This document shows, piece by piece, positions 52,415-60,351 of a DNA stretch of 64,000 nucleotides. The notes under the pieces are model-generated. The model was not told the DNA's origin, ran no database searches, and was given only the letters and a program-made list of their open reading frames with translations. Numbering within the stretch: position 1 is the first letter of the stretch; each line of letters opens with the position of its first letter. The position numbers and the translations under genes are program-made. The stretch covers positions 124,001 to 188,000 of the forward strand of contig JALHJL010000002.1 of the NCBI GenBank assembly GCA_022839625.1, given 5' to 3'. Source of the stretch: Phycisphaerales bacterium (lineage in GTDB: Bacteria > Planctomycetota > Phycisphaerae > UBA1845 > Fen-1342).

Positions 52415-54685
52415 CTATCGCTTGCTCCGCTGGAGTTCGGATAGTCTCACACGCTCGCGCTTCACGGCGGCCTTGGCGTCCGTGCCGGGCAGCACCACGC
52501 CCTGCATGGACGCCCCCACGGCGCAACCGACCAGGCAATCCAGCCAGTGGTTCTCCGATGCCTCCGGGCGCAGCTTCCACTCGTCCACCACGCGGCCCCG
52601 GCCCTCGGTCTTCACGCGGTACTCGCTCGTCAGGTGCTCGGCCAAGAGGCGATGCACTTCCGGGTCGCGGCCGAAGAGCGACAGGCACCCCCGGTCGCCC
52701 ATCGCCACGGCGAGGCGCGCGTGGATGAAACTCTTCCAGTAGTTCGAGTCGAAGAGCACGTGACGGATGGCCCGGCGGCCGTGGACGCTGGGGATGCGCC
52801 AGTTCAGGCCCACGCGGTCCCCGCGCTTGCGACGGTACTCCGAGAACGGGATGCTCGATGCGCCCACGAACCGCCCGTGGCTGGGCGTCAGAATCGCCGC
52901 GTGCTGCGACTGACGGCAGAACTGGTAGACCACGTCCGTGGACGTGCCCCAGTTGGCGTCGATGAGACACCGCTCGACCTTCAGATGCGCCCCGTCTTCC
53001 CGCCGCCACTCCCGCCCGAGAAGGTCATTCGTCACCGCCTCCAGCCCGGCGTAGATCGCGCCCTCCAGCCCCGCGCCCTTAGCCGCAAGCTGCAACGTCC
53101 GCGTGGCGTCCCGCAAGGTAAAGTATCGCCTCTTCTGGTCGGGATAGGCGTTGTAATCGAGGACGTAACCCGTGAAGTCGTCCGCCCAGGCCGCGACCAG
53201 CCAGAAGAGGAGCTTGCCCTGCACGTCGATGAACATCGTCAGGTGGTCCGCGCCGAGGGGCACTTCGCCGCGTTTCATGCTGTTCAGTTTCTGAGCGACC
53301 TGGTCGGCGGTGAGGAGTTCATCATCCTCGACGCCCTTCTCGGGCAGCGGCTCGTTCTGGTACTCGGCGAAGAACGCCGCTTCGTCCTGGAGCTTCAGGT
53401 TCATCGCGTGCTGGATGGCACTGGCCTCGTCGTGGTTGAACCGCTCCGGCCAGGCCACCTCCGCCCCCTCGTCGAGCGTCTCTCGGTTGGCCTCGTAGAA
53501 CGCCGTCGCCTCCCGCAGGTCACCGTGGACGCGAAGGCTCTCGGCGCGAATCTCGGCATACTTGGCCCAGAGCTTCTCGTTCGTGGGAAACGAGTAGACC
53601 ATCCGCGTGCGTTCGCCGTTCCACTCCGGGTGCTTGTCGCGGTCGAGGATGTTGTCGGCCATGTCGCCGGGACGGATGACCGTGCAGGGCATGATTCCGC
53701 TGATCTTCTTGCCCGGTCCCGCGAGGCCCAGCACAGCACCGGCCAGGATGCGTTCCCGCGTCGCGCACTGGGAAAGCGACCGCGCCGACTCGTCCGTCTG
53801 CGGGTCGTCCAGGACCACGAGCGACGGCCTCACGGTCTGCCCGTCGGCCCGCTTGTACTTCATGCCCCGAATGCGCCCGGTGATGCCTGCGACCTTGATG
53901 ATGGCACCGCTGGCCCGCGAGCCGGGCATACTCGGTAGGACGACCTCGTTGGCCGTCCAGCCGATGTGCGTCCTTTCGCCCTTGTAGAGCTGGCCCGAGC
54001 ACCGGTTGGCGATGCCGTCGAGGCACCGGATGGGGTGGACGACCTCGGGGAAGTCGGCCTCCAGGAGGTCGTTGCCGTCGAGCTCCATCTTGATGCTGTC
54101 GAGCATCTCGATGGCGTGGACCTCGGACGCGCCGATGAGGCAGACGAACTCGCGGTGGCCGTAGAGCACGGCCCAGAGGCACGCACACTCAGCGATGCTG
54201 GTCTTGCCGCTGCCCCTGGGCATGGCCAGGGCGAAGAGGCCGCCGTGCAACACCGCCTGCTCGATGCGGGCGATGACCTTCAGGTGGTCGGACGACCAGC
54301 CCAGGTAGAACGTCATCGGGAAATACGCCTGGCAGAAGAACCGAAAGTCCCTCTCGGCCGCTGCTTTGCGCTCCGGGTCCACGACGGCGGGCAGTTCGCC
54401 GATGTCGCGCCCGGCCTCGGAGAGCGCCCGGTTCCGCGCGGCGGCGCGTTCCTTGAGCGCCTCGTACTCGGCGCTGGGGTCAACGACCTTCCTCGGCGCG
54501 TGCCGCTGGTCCACCAGCCACGCCACGTAGCGGAAGAGGTCCACGCGCCGCCCGTCGCCGATGCGAAAGCCCGCCCGCATCCGGTGGCGGTAGAGCTGGC
54601 GCTCGTCGAGGACCGTCCCCAGCGGCGTCGAGTTCAGCAGCCGCGCCAGGTCGGCGGGTTTCAGGTTGCGGGGGTCAATCGCCAC
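52415..54685 (-). CDS. Terminase large subunit (GpA-like)
   Basis: The ATP-driven DNA packaging motor and nuclease. Walker A is MPRGSGKTS (about residue 155), Walker B SLVVLDDPQTDE. The N-terminal 60 residues (DLARLLNSTPLGTVLDERQLYRHRMRAGF followed by RVDLFRYVAWLVDQR) resemble the 54675 small protein, suggesting an appended recognition domain. At 756 residues it is long for the family, consistent with this addition. Nuclease-site Asp candidates lie in DHLTMFIDVQGKLL and VERCLIDANWG. The GTG start has GGAG ten bases upstream. Confidence 0.88.
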   Translation of the reverse strand: MAIDPRNLKPADLARLLNSTPLGTVLDERQLYRHRMRAGFRIGDGRRVDLFRYVAWLVDQRHAPRKVVDPSAEYEALKERAAARNRALSEAGRDIGELPAVVDPERKAAAERDFRFFCQAYFPMTFYLGWSSDHLKVIARIEQAVLHGGLFALAMPRGSGKTSIAECACLWAVLYGHREFVCLIGASEVHAIEMLDSIKMELDGNDLLEADFPEVVHPIRCLDGIANRCSGQLYKGERTHIGWTANEVVLPSMPGSRASGAIIKVAGITGRIRGMKYKRADGQTVRPSLVVLDDPQTDESARSLSQCATRERILAGAVLGLAGPGKKISGIMPCTVIRPGDMADNILDRDKHPEWNGERTRMVYSFPTNEKLWAKYAEIRAESLRVHGDLREATAFYEANRETLDEGAEVAWPERFNHDEASAIQHAMNLKLQDEAAFFAEYQNEPLPEKGVEDDELLTADQVAQKLNSMKRGEVPLGADHLTMFIDVQGKLLFWLVAAWADDFTGYVLDYNAYPDQKRRYFTLRDATRTLQLAAKGAGLEGAIYAGLEAVTNDLLGREWRREDGAHLKVERCLIDANWGTSTDVVYQFCRQSQHAAILTPSHGRFVGASSIPFSEYRRKRGDRVGLNWRIPSVHGRRAIRHVLFDSNYWKSFIHARLAVAMGDRGCLSLFGRDPEVHRLLAEHLTSEYRVKTEGRGRVVDEWKLRPEASENHWLDCLVGCAVGASMQGVVLPGTDAKAAVKRERVRLSELQRSKR

Positions 54686-54974
54686 GGGCCGCCATCTCCT
54701 TCGCCAGCCATGCGGCGTAGTGCACGAGGTTGACGGTCCCGTCGGCGTTCACCGGCGCGCCCGTCTCGATGTCCCGCCGGATGTTCTCGACCGTCGCGTG
54801 CCGAGCGCCCACGGCCGCCAGGACGCGCGCGGCCTGCTCCAGCGTCATCGCCGACGGGCTCATCGCCCCCCTGTCTGCCGTGCCGGGCACGGCACAGGCA
54901 GGCGCGCCGCCGGGTGCGGCAGGGCCGTGCGGCGGGTGCGGGGCAATCTGCCCGGAATTTTCGCTACGCGACAT
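54675..54974 (-). CDS. Small terminase-like DNA-binding protein
   Basis: A 99-residue protein (or 62 residues if started at the ATG at 54863). The C-terminal part MTLEQAARVLAAVGARHATVENIRRDIETG followed by TVNLVHYAAWLAKEM resembles the N-terminus of the adjacent large terminase. Its end overlaps that gene by 11 bases. A small-terminase or DNA-recognition role is likely. The N-terminal 37 residues are Pro/Ala-rich and may not be translated. Confidence 0.65.
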   Translation of the reverse strand: MSRSENSGQIAPHPPHGPAAPGGAPACAVPGTADRGAMSPSAMTLEQAARVLAAVGARHATVENIRRDIETGAPVNADGTVNLVHYAAWLAKEMAARGD

Positions 54975-54988
54975 AAGTCTTTACCCCA

Positions 54989-55001
54989 TCGCAACATGCG
55001 A
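54989..55001. promoter_or_regulatory. Palindrome in the divergent control region
   Basis: TCGCA-ACA-TGCGA, a perfect five-base inverted repeat, lies between the divergent 54974 (-) and 55111 (+) genes, 14 bases before the - strand start. It is suited to a dimeric repressor controlling the switch between the two operons. No binding protein is known. Confidence 0.4.
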
Positions 55002-55110
55002 CATCGAGAATTCCGCAGTTTCCCGGCAGATTCCACTTGGCATGTCCGCGCGGGCACGGCCTGATCGGATCGCTGGCATGGCCAGCGCGAAACCGAAAGG
55101 AGCCGAGACC

Positions 55111-55395
55111 ATGAAAACGACGCGAATCGACATCGAGGGCCCGGTCGGGACGGCGACCATCCGCCGCGACGGCCGGCGGATCGTCATCACCGGCACGCGG
55201 GTAACGAAGGTCATCGAGCGCAAGAGCGGCGAAGGCGTGCCGGTCGGCGAGGCCTTCCAGCTCGAGGCCGACGCGAGGGAGACGGGGCTGAACGGGCAGG
55301 TCGCCCGGACGCTCCAGTGCTACCTCGACGGCCACCGCGGCACGGCCGGCGACGTCGCCCACTACCGGCGGGTCATCGAGACCTTCGAGGACTGA
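55111..55395 (+). CDS. Phage protein of unknown function
   Basis: A 94-residue protein starting MKTTRIDIEGPVGTATIRRDG, with AGGAG eight bases upstream. Alternating strands and a C-terminal helical segment (DVAHYRRVIETFED). First of four co-directional + strand genes opposite to the rest of the element. Confidence 0.65.
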   Translation: MKTTRIDIEGPVGTATIRRDGRRIVITGTRVTKVIERKSGEGVPVGEAFQLEADARETGLNGQVARTLQCYLDGHRGTAGDVAHYRRVIETFED

Positions 55396-55437
55396 ACGGC
55401 AAGCGAGACCGGCGCTATCCGGCGGAAGGAGACCGCA

Positions 55438-55659
55438 ATGGACGAGCGAGAGTTGCAGGACGCGTTGAAGGCCCTCCTGGAGGAGGTCGCCTTCATGGAC
55501 GACGAGGAGCGGACGGACGCCGGGCTGCCCGACGAGCTGGCTGGCGTCAAGCGCGTCCGCACCTACGACGAGGAGGGCGTGCTTACCCGCGACGCCGGGC
55601 TGGTGGTCACCACGGCGGAGGGCGCAGAGTTCCAACTGACCATCGTTCGCAGTCGGTAA
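55438..55659 (+). CDS. Acidic phage protein of unknown function
   Basis: A 73-residue protein, MDERELQDALKALLEEVAFMDDEER, acidic N-terminal helix then a beta-hairpin ending FQLTIVRSR. AAGGAG upstream is clear. Small acidic early proteins of this type often antagonise host functions; nothing supports this here beyond size and place. Confidence 0.62.
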   Translation: MDERELQDALKALLEEVAFMDDEERTDAGLPDELAGVKRVRTYDEEGVLTRDAGLVVTTAEGAEFQLTIVRSR

Positions 55660-55674
55660 CAGGAAGGAAGAACC

Positions 55675-55965
55675 ATGACACGCAAGAGACCCAAGACCTA
55701 CGAGGCGGACTTCGGCGGCAAGAAAGCCAGCGTGACCGTGCCGCCGAATGACCCGGCCGAGCCCGACAATGAGCTGCGGGACCTGGTCCAGGACTGCATC
55801 TCGCCGCAGGCCGCGGCACTGCTGGGGGCGCGTCCGACCGGTGACGACGCGGTGGACCGCGGCGTCCGCTGGTTCGCAGGGCAGTTGGCCGAGCTCCTGG
55901 GCGGCTGGGGCCGCGTGAGCGACATCCTGGCCGAGCTGGGCCACATCACCATCGACCGCAGGTAG
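55675..55965 (+). CDS. Phage protein of unknown function
   Basis: A 96-residue protein: MTRKRPKTYEADFGGKKASVTVPPND, then a helical region RGVRWFAGQLAELLGGWGRVSDILAELGHI. It starts 15 bases after its neighbour with AAGGAAG upstream. No family recognised. Confidence 0.62.
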   Translation: MTRKRPKTYEADFGGKKASVTVPPNDPAEPDNELRDLVQDCISPQAAALLGARPTGDDAVDRGVRWFAGQLAELLGGWGRVSDILAELGHITIDRR

Positions 55966-55977
55966 GAGGTGCAAGCC

Positions 55978-56814
55978 ATGAGGAAGAACGAGGTCGTCAT
56001 CGGTGGCCGCTACCTGGCGAAGGTCAGCGGCCGGGTCGTGCCGGTGCGGATCACCGGCCAGTCCCCGTACGGCGGATGGGACGCGGTCAACACGGAGACG
56101 AACCGCGCCGTCCGCATCAGAGGATCGCAGCGGCTTCGCAGGCCGGCCGACGCTGCAACGCGCCAAGCAATCGCCGGCAAGGAGACGGACATGAGCAAGG
56201 CAAGAAAGGTCGTGTTGGGCCACGTCTATTCCGTGGCCGTGGGCGGCTCGTACCTCCCGGTGCGGGTCGACTCTGCGCTCGGGCACGGGCGGTACGAGGG
56301 CGTTTGCCTCCAGCCCGACGGCAAGGAGAAGACCGTGAAGTTCTCGACCGACCGCGTCCGGGGCGATGGCGTACCGGAGGACCAGTGGCGGAAAGAGCAG
56401 GAGGCCGGCAAGCAGGAGCGCCAGATCCCCGCGCTCCAGACGGCCGCCAAGGTCGCCTCGAAGGTCCTGGGCGTTCCGGTCGGCGTCGTGCCTGCCTGTG
56501 CGTCGCACGCAGACAGGCCGCCGAAGGGCAAGGCCGCCAAGGCGATGGGCGAGCCGAAGCCCCGCAAGAAGGCCGATCGCGCCGACGGCACGATGAGCGG
56601 CCTCGATGCGGCGGCGAAGGTGCTGGCCGACGCGGGCGAGCCGCTCAACTGCAAGACCATCCTCGAGCGGGCCATCGAGAAGGGGTACTGGAAGACCGGT
56701 GGCAAGACGCCGTCCGCGACGGTTTACGCCGCCATCCTCCGGGAAATCCAGAAGAAGGGCGACGCGTCGCGGTTCGCCAAGGCCGACCGCGGGATGTTCA
56801 CGCTCAAGGCGTAG
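55978..56814 (+). CDS. HARE-HTH domain protein with duplicated N-terminal module
   Basis: A 278-residue protein. Residues 5-54 and 77-128 are two copies of one beta-rich module (VVIGGRYLAKVSGRVVPVRI and VVLGHVYSVAVGGSYLPVRV). Residues 208-277 match the HARE winged helix (GLDAAAKVLADAGEPLNCKTILERAIEKGYW with a C-terminal FAKADRGMFTLK). HARE-HTH domains in restriction and chromatin proteins are thought to read DNA or its modifications. ATG at 55978 follows AGGAGG. The gene overlaps the methyltransferase end on the other strand by 11 bases. Confidence 0.8.
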   Translation: MRKNEVVIGGRYLAKVSGRVVPVRITGQSPYGGWDAVNTETNRAVRIRGSQRLRRPADAATRQAIAGKETDMSKARKVVLGHVYSVAVGGSYLPVRVDSALGHGRYEGVCLQPDGKEKTVKFSTDRVRGDGVPEDQWRKEQEAGKQERQIPALQTAAKVASKVLGVPVGVVPACASHADRPPKGKAAKAMGEPKPRKKADRADGTMSGLDAAAKVLADAGEPLNCKTILERAIEKGYWKTGGKTPSATVYAAILREIQKKGDASRFAKADRGMFTLKA

Positions 56815-59008
56815 CATCGGTCAATCCCTCCCTGCCTGCCGAAGCCTCGGCGCAGGCAGGCGCTCCGACCACCCCGGTGCAAGCCGGGGTCTGGTCGTTC
56901 AGGGCCGTGCGCTCGGCCTTCCTTCCCGTGAACTCTTCCCAGCGCCGGACGATGACATCGCAGTAGAGCGGGTCTATCTCCATCACGAGCGCCCGACGCC
57001 CGGTCCGCTCGGCGGCGATGAGCGTCGAGCCCGAGCCGCCGAAGAGGTCCAGGACGTTCTCGCCCGGCTTGCTGCTGTAGGTCATGGCGCGGACGGCGAG
57101 TTCGACCGGCTTCTCGGTAAGGTGCACCATCGACTGCGGGTTGACCTTCTTGACGCTCCAGACGTCGGTCGCGTTGGTGATCTCCGGGTTGAAGTAGTGC
57201 GCCGCGCCTTCCTTCCAGCCGTAGAAACAGTTGTGGGTAACGATGCCGTCGGCGACGTAGTGTTGATGCTTGTCGACCGCCATCGAATAGACCGGCCCGC
57301 GGTAAGACTGCACGTCCACTGCGCGGACGGGAACCCAATCGAAACGCTGCCCCTTGCGAGGGACTGGGACGGCCATGACGCCGGGTAGCAGATTGCATGC
57401 GCGGACCTGGAGCGGGACGCGGCAGCCGTACTTGGAACGGGTATGGCCACGGCTGACGAACGGGTAGAGCACGTCCCGATGGTGATCGGCCAGTGCCCGT
57501 CGCGCCGCCCGCTCCAGCCCGTCGGGGTCCAGGGTCTCGTAGATGCGACGGATCTGGGCGTCCGAGCGCCGGGACTGCGGCGACCCGCGCCAGAACGTGG
57601 TCGGGATGCCGTAGGCAGTCGAGACGATTTGCTCCGCGACCGTCGCCTCATCCTTCGTCGGATGGACGCTCAGGACCCACGCCGCTTCGCCCTCCTCCGT
57701 GCTCAGTCGCTGCTTGACCCCGAATCCCCACGTGGAACGAAGCTTGGAGGCTCCCACGCGCCACCAGAGGCCGCTTTGCATGAGGTACACGCACCACACG
57801 TCGCGCGACTGAGGGGTGAGTTTGACGCTCCAGACGTGGCCGTCGGTGCACCAGGTGGTCCGGTCGCCGGCTACGACCCCGTAGAGCGGCCCGCGGTACT
57901 GGCGACGGGTCGTAAGAACCTCCATCCCATGCCGCAGGCCGACCATCGCCGATGAACTGCTGCTGAAGCTGACCACGCGGTCGCCGTCGCGCAGGCTGGC
58001 GATGGGCACATCGCCTTCCGGCGTAAGCACGCGCGTATCGGGAGGCTGGCACCACTCGTGGTTCCCCATAAAGTCTTTCCGCGTGAGCACCGGGTGCTCC
58101 TTCACCCAGATGATCATCTGCGAGAAGTAGAGCTGCGACTCGCGGAGGGCATTCGGATAGTTCCAGATGTTCGAGTACCCGCCCCAGATGTAGAAGGCCC
58201 GGCCCGGCTCCAGCACCCGCTGGATGTTGCCGAACCACAGCCGCAGGAGCCGCGCGAACTCCTCGTCGGAGATGAAGTCGTTGACCAGCGGCCGGTCCTT
58301 GGGGCGGAGTTTGCCCGTGGTGGCGTGCGTCTGGCCCCGGATGGCGATGTCCATGCCCTGCTGGCCAATGGGCCGGTCGCCGCTGGCGGCGATGGCGTTG
58401 TTGCTCCGGCTGGCGACGCCGACATTGTAAGGCGGGTCGGTGTTCACGAGCTGCACGGTCGCACCGTCCAGCAAGCGGTCCACGTCCTCGGCCTCGCCGC
58501 TGTCGCCGCAGAGGAGGCGATGGTTCCCGAGCACCCAGAGGTCGCCGGGTTGCGTCACCGCCTCGTCCGGCGGCTCGGGGATGGCGTCCGGCTCGGTCAG
58601 GCCCTCGGTGCCCGTCGCTCCGAGCATCTTCTCCAGCTCCGCCGACGAGAAGCCCAAGAGCTCCAGGTCCACGTCCATGCCGCGCAGTTCCGATAGCTCG
58701 ATGGGCAGCAGTTCCATGTTCCACGAGGCCAAGTCCGCGACCTTGTTGTCGGCGATGCGGTAGGCCCTCACCTGCGCCGGGGTGAGGTCGGTCGCCACGT
58801 GGACGGGGACCGTCTCCAGCCCCAGTTTCTGCGCGGCCTTCCAGCGCGTATGTCCGACGACGATGACGCTGTCAGCGTCCACGACGATGGGTTGGCGGAA
58901 TCCGTACTCCCGGATGGACCGGGCGACCGCCTCGACCGCGCCGTCGTTGTCGCGGGGGTTCTTGTCGTAGGGCCGGATGCTGCCGATGGGTCGAAGTTCA
59001 ACCTGCAT
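56804..59008 (-). CDS. Orphan DNA methyltransferase with ParB-like domain and intein
   Basis: A 734-residue precursor. Residues 1-130 are a ParB/Srx-like domain (SIREYGFRQPIVVDAD, VVGHTRWKAAQKLGL). The methylase part has the catalytic TDPPYN (190-195) before the SAM site LDLFGGSGSTL (653-663), the beta-class permuted order for N4-cytosine or N6-adenine methylation. Residues 320-593 are an intein between HEW and CFYGWKEG, leaving a 460-residue host enzyme. GGAGG six bases upstream fixes the start. No restriction nuclease is adjacent. The last 20 residues are encoded by hairpin sequence. Confidence 0.9.
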   Translation of the reverse strand: MQVELRPIGSIRPYDKNPRDNDGAVEAVARSIREYGFRQPIVVDADSVIVVGHTRWKAAQKLGLETVPVHVATDLTPAQVRAYRIADNKVADLASWNMELLPIELSELRGMDVDLELLGFSSAELEKMLGATGTEGLTEPDAIPEPPDEAVTQPGDLWVLGNHRLLCGDSGEAEDVDRLLDGATVQLVNTDPPYNVGVASRSNNAIAASGDRPIGQQGMDIAIRGQTHATTGKLRPKDRPLVNDFISDEEFARLLRLWFGNIQRVLEPGRAFYIWGGYSNIWNYPNALRESQLYFSQMIIWVKEHPVLTRKDFMGNHEWCQPPDTRVLTPEGDVPIASLRDGDRVVSFSSSSSAMVGLRHGMEVLTTRRQYRGPLYGVVAGDRTTWCTDGHVWSVKLTPQSRDVWCVYLMQSGLWWRVGASKLRSTWGFGVKQRLSTEEGEAAWVLSVHPTKDEATVAEQIVSTAYGIPTTFWRGSPQSRRSDAQIRRIYETLDPDGLERAARRALADHHRDVLYPFVSRGHTRSKYGCRVPLQVRACNLLPGVMAVPVPRKGQRFDWVPVRAVDVQSYRGPVYSMAVDKHQHYVADGIVTHNCFYGWKEGAAHYFNPEITNATDVWSVKKVNPQSMVHLTEKPVELAVRAMTYSSKPGENVLDLFGGSGSTLIAAERTGRRALVMEIDPLYCDVIVRRWEEFTGRKAERTALNDQTPACTGVVGAPACAEASAGREGLTDATP
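56831..56890. terminator. Two hairpins at the end of convergent genes
   Basis: CCTGCCTGC at 56831-56839 pairs with GCAGGCAGG at 56852-56860, and ACCCCGG at 56871-56877 pairs with CCGGGGT at 56884-56890. They lie where the HARE-HTH gene (+) and the methyltransferase (-) converge, fitting a bidirectional terminator, although no T-run follows. They also encode the methyltransferase C-terminus. Confidence 0.5.
57230..58051 (-). other. Intein (274 residues) within the methyltransferase
   Basis: In-frame protein splicing element. It begins with Cys320 after HEW (block A: CQPPDTRVLTPEG, then IASLRDGDRVVSF), has a block B-like WCTDGHVWSVK, and ends YSMAVDKHQHYVADGIVTHN directly before Cys594. The terminal His-Asn and the +1 Cys satisfy class 1 splicing. 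The middle (VWCVYLMQSGLWWRVGASK, then AAWVLSVHPTKDEATVAEQI) resembles an embedded GIY-YIG-like nuclease, less certain. Confidence 0.9.
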
Positions 59009-59050
59009 GTTGCACCTCCATGTGCCCGCGGTAATCGCTTGCTGCCTGGG

Positions 59051-59728
59051 CTACGACCTCCCGCCAAAGTTGGGTGGGGTGCTTGTCTCGCCCAAGGCGG
59101 ACGATACGCCAAGTGCGTGCTGCTCCGCCGGAACCGACTTGCCATCCCCGTCAGGCCCAGATGCACCGTTCTCAACGGCCGCCCCATGGCCATTCATGTC
59201 CCACCGCCTATCGGTTCGCGCCGCCACCAACTTCTGTTTCCACTCGGCTCGTTCGCGCTCGGTCATCGGCCGATACCGCACCATGGCGCGGACGCCGACG
59301 TTGGGAGCGCCGGGCAAGACCTCCAACACCAGAAGCTGCGGGCCGGGGATTTCGGGATGCTCCGACAAGGCTTGCCGAAAAGCCCGAACGTCCTGCGTGG
59401 GGTCGATATTCAGGGCCATCCGCGCTAGCGTCTGCGGCATATACTGCCCCTCGGCGTCCATGTACTCCGCCGCACGGTCGATGTCCGCCGCGGTCCACCG
59501 GCGGCGGCCGTTCTCCATGGCCGGCGCGGGCAGCCGGCCCCGCTCGATGAGGTAGTCCAACGTCGCCGCCGAGGCGTCCAGGCCCCGCGTTCGCAACTCC
59601 TGGACCGCCTGAGCCGTGCTCTTGGGGTACTCGGATCGGGGATGCCGAAGCCCCTCCACACCGTTGGCCTCCTGGGACACCATCAAGAACAGTTCTTCGT
59701 AGTCTTTACGTTCCATCGCATAACGCAT
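59051..59728 (-). CDS. MerR-type helix-turn-helix phage protein
   Basis: A 225-residue protein. QAVQELRTRGLDASAATLDYLIERGRLP followed by ENGRRRWTAADIDRAAEYM looks like a MerR/excisionase winged helix with the typical R-W-T-D-I. The C-terminal region is strand-rich (LLVLEVLPGAPNVGVRAMVRYRPM). AGGAG eight bases before the ATG at 59728. The first gene after element promoter copy 3. Confidence 0.75.
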   Translation of the reverse strand: MRYAMERKDYEELFLMVSQEANGVEGLRHPRSEYPKSTAQAVQELRTRGLDASAATLDYLIERGRLPAPAMENGRRRWTAADIDRAAEYMDAEGQYMPQTLARMALNIDPTQDVRAFRQALSEHPEIPGPQLLVLEVLPGAPNVGVRAMVRYRPMTERERAEWKQKLVAARTDRRWDMNGHGAAVENGASGPDGDGKSVPAEQHALGVSSALGETSTPPNFGGRS

Positions 59729-60066
59729 GTCTGGTTCTCCTATCGCTTGGCCACGGCCCAACCACTGGGCCATACTGGATACTTACCCGCTTTACCGTCC
59801 GAATGACGGACGACAGGCCGCAAACCGGCACAAACTCCGTAGTGAGCAAAGGCTTTTCATGGGGTGTACAGGGCGTGACGAAAACACCGTTGGTGTTCAC
59901 CCTCTTGACCACCCAACGGGCCTGCGAAATCGTCCAAGGGTTCCGCAAGGGTTCCGCCCTGTTCGCGCCAGGTTCCACCAGGTTGCGACCCTTTCGCCGG
60001 GACGGCGGATTCCTCGACCCCACGAACCGGTTGCGACCTGGCGCGACCGGGCGCGTTCCCATGTCG
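59729..60066. other. Control region between HNH gene and MerR-type gene
   Basis: Holds element promoter copy 3 and two GGTTGCGACC sites (59981-59990 and 60029-60038), 48 bases apart. A 118-codon - strand frame (59706-60062) starts four bases after the HNH stop but has poor codon pattern and overlaps the promoter; I regard it as unlikely to be a gene. Third-base GC is lower here than in the flanking genes. Confidence 0.5.
59772..59812 (-). promoter_or_regulatory. Element promoter, copy 3 (methyltransferase operon)
   Basis: On the - strand: CGTCCGTCAT, 14 bases, then GGGTAAGTATCCAGTATGG. The closest match to the copy at 33791 in the -10 region. It lies about 50 bases before the MerR-type gene and methyltransferase. 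Confidence 0.7.
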
Positions 60067-60351
60067 TCACGCACGTTCCTCTCCTTCTCGGACGGCCACA
60101 TGTGCTTTGCCGCAATCCCCCCAAGCCACCACCTCCCGGCACATCGCTCGGAACTCCTCGTTGGTCAGCGCCCCCTTTGCCCGATTCACATCCTTGTGCA
60201 GGGCTTGGGTGTTCTCGATGACGTGCCCACCGCCATGGCGGACGGGGACGATGTGGTCGAGGGCGGCTGACTCGGGCGTAAGCCTGCGGCCGGTCAAGGC
60301 GCACCGGTATCGCTGGTGTTCCAGCAAGCGCAGCACGTTTTCGACTGACAC
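60067..60351 (-). CDS. HNH endonuclease
   Basis: A 94-residue nuclease domain starting at a GTG: LLEHQRYRCALTGRRLTPESAALDHIVPVRHGGGH, then IENTQALHKDVNRAKGALTNEEF. The CALTG, DHI, N and H-VNRAKG residues make a full HNH site although only one Cys of a zinc pair remains. Phage HNH proteins of this size assist the terminase in packaging. The upstream frame continues to 60720 but its sequence is not protein-like; see the 60294 frame. Confidence 0.82.
   Translation of the reverse strand: MSVENVLRLLEHQRYRCALTGRRLTPESAALDHIVPVRHGGGHVIENTQALHKDVNRAKGALTNEEFRAMCREVVAWGDCGKAHVAVREGEERA

Noticed and set aside
59706..60101. 131-codon - strand frame between HNH and MerR-type genes
   Set aside because: Overlaps the conserved promoter element and both neighbours; weak codon pattern. 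A real small gene is not excluded.
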